NCBI GenBank assembly: GCA_963678675.1 | Contig: OY783196.1 | Span: 2,110,501-2,174,500 of the forward strand | Length of the DNA: 64,000 bases | Source of the DNA: Xiphydria camelus | Lineage: Eukaryota; Arthropoda; Insecta; Hymenoptera; Xiphydriidae | Direction: 5' to 3' | Shown here: piece after piece, positions 56,501 through 64,000 of the stretch | Numbering within the stretch: the stretch's first letter is position 1 | How the letters are laid out: each line of letters begins with the position of its first letter | Notes under the pieces: model-generated | The model's database searches: none | What the model was told of the DNA's origin: nothing | What the model saw: only the letters and a program-made list of their open reading frames with translations | Made by a program: the position numbers and the translations under genes

Positions 56501-57480
56501 GCGATCCTACCGTGGATTCGCGAGTGTACGATAAGTGAGGCGGGTGTGACAAATGGGTTTTGATCGGTAGGATCGCACATGAGACAAAGGACACAATGTA
56601 TTGGCAGATAAAAGATTCTGCGCGCGTTACCTATAAAAAAAAAAAAGAAAGAAAGAAAGAAACTGTGAAACTGCTCGGCTTGCGATCCAAGCTGCAAATG
56701 CAGGGTGATACGCTTGACACCTTGCGGCAAATGGGTTTTCGTGGACTGTCTTCCATTAGGCGCAGCTGGATATGAAACGCATCACGTCGTACACGCGCAT
56801 CCAATACTTTCAAAGAATGGTGTCGACAAATCGCGCCGCTCACTGCCAATGATTTACACAACTATTTCGCATTTTTTTTTGGAAGATACACAGACGCACC
56901 GTTAATAATAATAAAGAACTGGAGCTTTCATACATTCCTTAAGGTTAATGAACTTTTTTTTCTTTTCCCTAACGAACGAACATACCGCGATACGTTGACG
57001 ACGCTTCTCGCCGCGGTATCACGGTACGTATATATCACTTCCTGTAGCAACTGGTACGATAACTTTGAAAATCCACAATTGGGAGGGAACTGGGACGCGT
57101 TTTAAGGAAATATCCTGTGATTCGGAACACCCTGTATAGGAAAAGCTCGACTCTCTGCTCGTCTCGAGAGCGATCACGGAATACGCTTAGCATTGTAATT
57201 TGTTCGTTTAATTCTCGCGCCGATCGAGCGTCGACGCGCGGAATAGCGAGGAGGTATCGATTGACGCGTTGCCGCTATTTCTCTCCGGAGAATTCACAGC
57301 AAAATGAATACCGTGTGTGTCACGTGCTCGACAAAAAATACGAGCGTATACGACGCGTCTGACTCGCGGAGGAAACGCGCGGGAAGTGTGCGCGCGAAAA
57401 ATCACTTTCCTCTTCGCAATCCGCGAGTTGAACTCATAAATATCTCACTCTCGAATCATTAGTTTTCGTTCCATTGCCGT
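53548..57480. other. Intergenic region without a supported gene
   Basis: Mixed CpG-rich and pyrimidine-rich sequence. It has (C)13 at 54426-54438, a TCC/TCT run near 54955-55010 and a short (CT)n near 55505-55525. A minus-strand frame near 53973-53873 with a Glu-rich segment looks mildly protein-like but has no recognisable domain or convincing splice partners. Confidence 0.35.
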
Positions 57481-58987
57481 CACCAATTGCGAGATATTAT
57501 CTACCGCTCTCTCTACCGTTGTGTATCAAGTTCATTCGATAAATCTAGGTCACGCAGGCTGGCGGGGTGGTTCGTTTCTTTCAGTTTCTCGTGCCGATAA
57601 ATAGATCGCGCGCGGAAGAGAACGCCACGCGACGCGACATCGTCGCGTCCACGGTTCTCCCTGTCGCTTCTTCCGTAACACGAGAGAGAGAGAAACACGA
57701 GAAGGGAGCAATGGAAACCCCGTGTAGATGACTTTATACATCGGGGATGACGCGAATAAATGGAAAGTGAGGGAAAAACAAACAAAAAATACGATTCGTC
57801 CAATAATGGAAAACTTACAACACGAGATTCCCACCTCCTGCAAATGTTCCGCCAGCCAGTTAGTTATAAAAATAATTGTATAAAACTAGTCAATTTTACA
57901 ACACCTGACACTCAATCACAGTACCATGAGAAAAACAAAGGAATCCAATCATGCTCGAATAAAGGAAAAAAACAGAAGAGTCTTGCGGACAGCTGCTTTT
58001 TTGAATGAACGAAAAGAAAACGAACAGTTTGCGTGGAAGAGTGTGATTAGAATTTCAGAGTTGTATGACAGTTGTTGGGCAGACAAAATCAAGCCACGAT
58101 CAAACGTTGAGGTCGATATGAACCTCGGAAATGGACAATTGCATCGAAATCCACATGTACAATTTCACAAAGCGATCGTTTGAAATTCGAAAGACGGGCA
58201 CGCGATTGACCGGACAGCGAAGGATAGAACGTCTCGCATCATTTACCCTCTATTCGCCCGAGTGCCCTTTCCTCCCTCTTTTTTTGTTACTTTCCCCTAA
58301 TAATGACGAGAAAGAAGAAAACAATGCCGAAGGTATACAAAGCAATTGTATAAAAATTTACTATTAAAATTACGTGGGTTCTCTCTCTTTCTCTCTCTCA
58401 TGTAGTTATTTACACCGACATTAAAATGCAATGATCGACAATTACTTTGATTCTCATTTCCTTTACACATTGTGCTCCCTTTTTTTTTTTTGATGATGGC
58501 TTGACTCTGGTTTCACACATCAGCGTATGTACACGTAAATGTATTATATGTACAAAGAATGACTCGCACTGGCGCTCGCATTCGCTTCGATTATCAAGAT
58601 TACCGAGCGCTGAGTGGGTGATTTTTTTGTATGCTCGGTGTACGCGTTATTTACAAGTATCTCATTTTTTTCCCTCAGCTTAATACGATGATAATTGTAA
58701 TTTTCCATTTTTCCTACGCGGACCACTTACTTCACCTCCTCGTCTTATCTAAATGTTCGTAGCACTGCTTCCTGTCTTTTTTGCAACACTGCTAAACAAA
58801 CACGTTCTCGTAGACTGTGTCTTCAGACTTAAGTAACTATTCACACATTGTTCGTGAGTTCATCCGCATATCGACGCGTGTTTCTCCCACGTGTACGAGT
58901 CACAATCACTTTTTTATCCTCTCCTGCTCGCGACGTGCTTTGAGCGCTTGTTGAGTTTCGCGGTTGCGATTTCGAATCATCGCGAAA
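57481..58987. other. Probable 3' UTR and downstream flank of me31B
   Basis: An AT-rich stretch following the me31B stop codon on the minus strand, with no recognisable coding content. A long AT-rich 3' UTR is plausible. I found no canonical minus-strand AATAAA in it. Confidence 0.35.
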
Positions 58988-61841
58988 CTACTTGGACACA
59001 TTGCCCTCCTCCATACTATTATTGTCCTCCGGTCTCGCTACGTACAAACTGGGATCTATCACCTTTGGAATTGGCTTGATCTCGGTGCCAAGTTCTTGCT
59101 CTATGCGATGCAGGTTGAAGCGATCCTCGTAAGTGATCAAGTTAATCGCGATACCTAAGTGGCCGAACCTTCCCGAACGACCGATGCGATGCAAATACGT
59201 TTCTGCCATTTTAGGAAAATCAAAGTTGATCACGACGTTTACGGCCTGCACATCGATACCACGAGTAAACAAATCGCTGCAGACCTGAGAACAATGCAAT
59301 GTTTTTTTCGATTACGGAGACACCGCCCGGCAGCAAACGGTAGCCTAAACTCGTTGCAGATTTCATTTCAGTGTCGTGCATCTTGTGGAAAGAGCATCCA
59401 ACGTATCAAGTGAAACCACAAAACACGTATTCAAGCGCTTCTCGATAATTTCAACGATTTCTTTTCTTAGACGCAATTCCGTGCCTTTTTACGTAGTTCA
59501 AATTAGGGCACAACGTGGATATCATCGGAACGGTGCTTCGGCGCGCCGGAGAAACGGGGGTACGGCGAAATGCGGTCTTTGGTAGCTCGCGAAACGCAAG
59601 TTCTCGAATCACGCCGGAGGAGTGCGATCGGGTAAGATTCGAAATAATCACGGAGACCTGCGTTTGTAACGACAAATCCAAGAGTGCTGCTTTATACCCT
59701 ACGACCGACGAGTTCGCTAAAACTGTCGTTGTCGCTCACAGGCAACAGTTATCGTGTTCGATGTGAATTTATGAGTATATCTCTTATTCCCTTCGAGATT
59801 CGGATCGATAATCGTGATTTTCGGAACCGAAACGAAAAATCATCCCGGACAGGACGGTCGTTCCAGATTTCGATTTTTGGCAATATACCAAACTCCCCCT
59901 GAGATTCAAAGGTGTCGACCGAGCGAATTATTTTCCTTATGGACGCGAGAAAACACATCGAATGAGGGTCAGGAAGCTGACACGTTAAACGCTCGTACGG
60001 GAACGCGGAAAAATTAATTTCTTTCTGATCGGACGGTCTGTTATTCGTACTGGTACTGTTTTTCTCAACATTCGCTATTGCATCGAACGTGAGGTGGAAA
60101 GCACGTATGCCGATCAGTTCGGTTCGATCGAATCCTGTCATTGTTTGAGGGCGTATGAGCGAATTCCAGCATCGAAGAAACGCGAAGCAAATGACACCTC
60201 GCGGAATTGCAGAGGAGACGCGAAACGAGAAATCGTGGGATGACCCGAGGACGAATCGAATGAATTCTACGTACTACCGCGGCACAATGCTCGTCACCGC
60301 AACCATCCCCCGCAAGAACGCACAGTAGAAGTTTAAATCATTTCAATTTCCACTCACCAGATTTCGGCACAGTCCGGCTCGGAAGTCGTGGAAAACGCGA
60401 TTTCGGTGTGCCTGCGCCATTTTCGCGTGAATGTAGTAACAGCAGTACCCTAGATCCGTTATCTTCTTTGCCAGCAATTCAACACGTTGCGTGGAGTTGC
60501 AGAATATTATGCTCTGCGTTATTTGTAACTGAAACGAGGGGGAAGAAACGGTACAGCGTTTTGTTGCATTTCAAGCGATACGGATCGCGACGAATCGCAC
60601 AACGACGATTCGACCGTACCTTTGAAAATAACGTATTAAGACAGTGCACTTTCTGGCGTTCTTGAACGAAGGCGTAGTACTGCGTCACTCCCTTCAACGT
60701 CAGCTCCTCCATCAAGTTGATCTCGTACGGCTCTTTCAAGTGTTTCTCCATGAATTGCTTCACCGTCAGGGGAAATGTAGCGGAGTACAGCAATATTTGA
60801 CGTTGCTTCGGTAATCTGTAAACAGGGTCGGGGGAGGGGGGGAGGGACGAAGAAAGTTCGTGAGAAACATCCACGGAAAAGTCCCTTCCACGCGTCCATC
60901 GATCACGTCTCGTCGCCTGAACATACCTGGAGATCACAAGATCCAACGTTCCTTTGAAATCTTGAGATAGAAGTTTGTCGGCTTCGTCCAAGACGAGGAT
61001 CTTACAGTGGTCCATATTGGCGACATTTTTGTCCATGAGATCGAGGATTCTTCCCGGCGTAGCTATTATGACTTGCGCTGAAAATGCAGTAGGATTTTAT
61101 CGATCGAAATACTCGTTCGAGCCAGGCCTGACGATAAGGGCCAAACAACTTTCAATTGCGAACCTTTCTGATAAATCCTCATGATGTCGTCGCGCAAATT
61201 GGTTCCACCGGTAGTCACCATCACCTTTACGTCCATGTGCTTCGCGAGTTCGATGCATATTTGTGATGTCTGCAGTGCCAACTCCCTCGTGGGCACTATC
61301 ACTAACGCCTGAATGACATCTTGCTGGGGATCGACCTGAAATGACGAATCAAGAGTCAAGGAAAGAGCTCCGCGACGCGTCTCGGACGGATACGCGTGCC
61401 TCGCGAGATACCTCACCTGTTCTAAGACGGGGATCGAATACGCCCCAGTTTTGCCTGTACCGTTCTTAGCTCGCGCTAGAACATCTTTGCCGGAGAGCGC
61501 GATGGGAATGCTGGCTTCCTGAATAGGGGACGGCTTTTCCCATCCCTTTTCGAAAATACCCATCAACAGTTCGCGTTTCAGGCAAAATTCCTCAAATTCA
61601 TTACCGCGTGTGTCTGTGACATCCTGAAATGTTTTAGAATTTGAATAACCACGCCGTCGAGTACGCATCCGCATTCGTCGTCGTGTAAAATACCCACACT
61701 CGTCTTCATTCGTTTATCCTTTGGCGGAATTTTTAGTTTGGCCTTCCAACCGACGTCTTCCATCTTCTCCAAGTCCGCCTTGGTACCCAAGCCGGAGTTC
61801 AACATGACGTGATTGGAGTTTATATGCGTTTCGGTCATCAT
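58988..61841 (-). CDS. me31B: DEAD-box RNA helicase Me31B/DDX6 (7 exons, 445 aa)
   Basis: An ATP-dependent RNA helicase that represses translation and promotes decapping in P-bodies and germ granules. Minus-strand exons: 61841-61698, 61623-61417, 61335-61164, 61077-60927, 60815-60620, 60528-60358 and 59284-58988, all GT-AG and in phase. Motifs in order: Q-motif region [14 protein letters not shown] (about 76-89), Walker A AKNGTGKT (100-107), PTREL (132-136), GG and ATPGR, DEAD (205-208), SAT (236-238), [20 protein letters not shown], and HRIGRSGR (379-386). The family-specific [24 protein letters not shown] start and the long identical runs make the orthology strong. The N-terminus is short before the core, and the C-terminal tail is [12 protein letters not shown]. 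Nothing suggests inactivation. Confidence 0.97.
59795..59900. repeat. Single unit of the dispersed repeat in me31B intron 6
   Basis: One minus-oriented unit: CGTGATTTTCGGAACCGAAA, then ATCCCGGACAGGACGGTCGT and CCAGATTTCGATTTTTGGCA. It matches the unit order of the copies at 21236, 38812 and 52020. Confidence 0.65.
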
Positions 61842-63710
61842 ATCGCAGACGATGTGGTATGTCTATCTTCTGCAATCAAGCGTGACAAAATCTAGGAATT
61901 TTTGCGACATTATCTATTCGCTCTCCCGTTGCTCCAAATTTTTTGGATTCCTCGGAAGAGCTTTCGCTCGTCCCAACGGGTACTTTCGAATATTACTCGT
62001 ACATAGGCTCGAAATTGAACTACGAATGAAAATGGCAAGAAAAAAAAATAACAAATAAACCCCTTATTCATGCCCGGCTAGCCCTCTATAGGGTCACCTT
62101 TGGGAAAAAAAAATTAATCCGAGGATACGTCCTCTTTTGACTCGGATATTTACATTTTGGCTTGATTTGACGTGCATCTGTGTGACCGCGCGTGTACGAT
62201 ATCGTGAAATTGTGAGGAATACAGACGAGAGCGAGCGATCGAAATCAAGTACTCGAGCAAATTTACCGACTTACGAAATGTTCGGCGCTACTGGTACGCC
62301 CGCATGGGGTAACGGGCGTAGGAAAATCGAGAGAAGAGCCGCTCTTGATCCCTCCTCAACGGCGAAATTCTCACGACGACGGTCTAACCTGGCAAAGCGC
62401 GAAATCGTGCCGAACGCGCGCGCGGAACCGAGCACGAGCCGCTCTACGAGCGTGTACGCTCGGATAGCATTGAGACCGACAAGTGAAATACCGTACAGAA
62501 GGGAATACTATCGAAGGAAATTCCGCGATTTTTACAACACGGAGCGATGGGACTCTTCCACGAACGTTCAACGAAATTCTGAGCGCGAAGAAATAATTTC
62601 ACCACACTTGTACGAGGCGTACGTTAACCACTGACGCGATGCTTCTCACCCTGGAACGGAGTGATATCGATGCTAAACGGGACACTCGGAAACAACACGC
62701 CAAAATGGCCGCTCCGATGTCAAGTTTTACGGAAATAGAAATGGTTACCTCGTGGCGCTCGTGATGTGGCGATTGTTATAATGGCTGTCACTAGACTGAA
62801 CGCGTCGTGTCGCGCGGTGACCGCTAGAGTCCCTACGGAGACCACGGACCTTCACCCGATTGGCGCAGCCATGTTTCATCCATTCGAGCGTCAATTTCGA
62901 ATAGGAACAAAAGATATCGCGCGGATGCGTGAAAATTTGTCGCGTAAAATAACATTCGCCGAGGCCAGACCCTAAAAAACGCGCAGTTTGCGTATCGCGA
63001 CGATATCGAGTCTAAATTATGGCCCAGAAAGGATGACGAACCGAGTTAGCGCCCTCTATCTTAGCTTTGGACGCCGCATTCCCGTTTCCGAATCACATCG
63101 TACTTCGAAATGAAGACATCTTTTCGTAAATATTTTACGGGGACAAAAACGGGAGATTCTACATACTTTCGCCGGGCCGTACGGAAGTTGCTTCTTACCT
63201 CAAAATGAATAATATCGACGATGAACGAATACACGATCGTCTACTGCCCGCACCACTGCAACGAACGTCACGCACGATTAACGTCAAGACCGAGATTGAC
63301 CAAGACCTGCAGCTCGATTGACTGCGCATTCTATGGCGACTTTGCGATATCTGACGACTTGAATCGAAACTAAAAAAAACCATGGCGCAACAGTTCGATC
63401 TTCTCGGTGTCTCGTAAAGACGTTTTTCTTGCAAAAATTATCCGTATATTGAGATGTAACATTGGATATTGTCCGTATACACTGTAATATATCTACAAAA
63501 AAAATGCTTATATTTCTTATCCCTCGTAAACTTGAAAATTTGCATCGCAAAGTATTTTCTCCTTCGTATAACTTGAAAGATGACGCAAACCATAACCCGC
63601 AAAACGCGCGACGTGTCTGCGCTGTAGCCTCGATACACGCAGAATGCTTTACTCCAAGTTTGAAGCAGAGAAACTCCAATGGGCGGCCTCGATTCTTCGC
63701 AGGAGATATT
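61842..63710. other. 5' flank of me31B and spacer
   Basis: Probably includes the me31B 5' UTR and promoter. Several open frames on + (for example 62137-62634) are Arg/Ser-rich and lack motifs. A short A-rich run lies at 62038-62056. No RNA gene or repeat element is recognised. Confidence 0.35.
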
Positions 63711-63914
63711 TCACACGAACGATACAGTTTCTCGTCTCTGGGATATTCTGTACTTGCGACAGGCCTCCGGACAGTGCCGTTCCAAGTACCTTCGTTGGGA
63801 AAACGCTTTGAAGCAAACGCCGCAGCGCCACTGCCATTGATGATGATTTCGAGTGCGTTGATGGGCACGTAGATTCGATCTGTGTGTGCGAATAAATAAA
63901 CTCTGCATTTGTTC
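63711..63914 (-). CDS. Partial C2H2/C2HC zinc-finger exon at the right edge
   Basis: A possible last exon of a gene whose earlier exons lie beyond the window. An acceptor (GTGCAG) before 63914 opens a 67-codon frame: [21 protein letters not shown], then a finger with Cys-x2-Cys-x12-His-x4-Cys ([22 protein letters not shown]), ending TVSFV and TGA. The [10 protein letters not shown] block looks like the second half of another finger whose cysteines are not in this frame; they may be on an upstream exon, or a small frameshift in the adjacent CACACACA run may have separated them. Nucleic-acid binding is the usual role of such fingers. The family and status are uncertain. Confidence 0.45.
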   Translation of the reverse strand, partial: EQMQSLFIRTHRSNLRAHQRTRNHHQWQWRCGVCFKAFSQRRYLERHCPEACRKYRISQRRETVSFV

Positions 63915-64000
63915 CTGCACGATACGCCAGAGTCGTGGCACACGCTTTTGATCGTCGATCACTCAACCTACCGATCGGCGAAAGATTTGTGGCAAACGGG

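Overview
This window is nuclear DNA from an insect, most likely an aculeate hymenopteran and possibly an ant. Genes are split by GT-AG introns. The DNA is rich in CpG and CG-repeat motifs with AT-rich insertions. One gene encodes an icarapin-like secreted protein, a family described from bee, wasp and ant venom glands. There are no bacterial operons, CRISPR arrays or viral genes, and I found no tRNA or rRNA genes by eye.

Layout, left to right: (1) a 12-exon CYP4-type cytochrome P450 on + (460-3902). (2) A convergent four-exon icarapin-like gene on - (14232-5096), whose long introns hold a mitochondrial COI insertion, a piggyBac-type MITE and a TA-flanked MITE. (3) A 4.5 kb divergent spacer with a second piggyBac-type MITE. 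(4) A 13-exon TRPV channel gene, inactive (iav), on + (18759-29609). Its introns hold a PIF/Harbinger remnant, two copies of a palindromic MITE, a long hairpin and a patch of a dispersed repeat. (5) A repeat-rich spacer. (6) A divergent CAP/antigen-5-like secreted protein on + (32873-35912), with a GC-AG intron. (7) A convergent arginine kinase paralogue on - (37945-36176). (8) A small unrecognised membrane-anchored coiled-coil gene on + (38670-40896). (9) About 6.8 kb without a supported gene. (10) A single-exon kekkon-like LRR-Ig receptor on - (49602-47662). (11) About 9.4 kb without a supported gene. (12) The DEAD-box helicase me31B/DDX6 on - (61841-58988). (13) A partial zinc-finger exon at the right edge.

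The genes do not form one pathway. They are ordinary single-gene loci: oxidative metabolism, secreted venom-type proteins, mechanosensation, phosphagen energy buffering, receptor signalling and mRNA repression. Exon models were built by hand from open frames, GT/AG sites and phase continuity. All seven recognised full-length gene models keep an open frame across every junction.

The least explained material is the non-coding layer: at least seven repeat families in 64 kb, several of them long inverted repeats in introns. They include a repeat, not recognised here, whose roughly 100 bp unit is often arranged as head-to-head pairs. The strongest gene-level oddities are the degenerate CAP protein, the P450 with altered signature residues, and the unrecognised small membrane gene.
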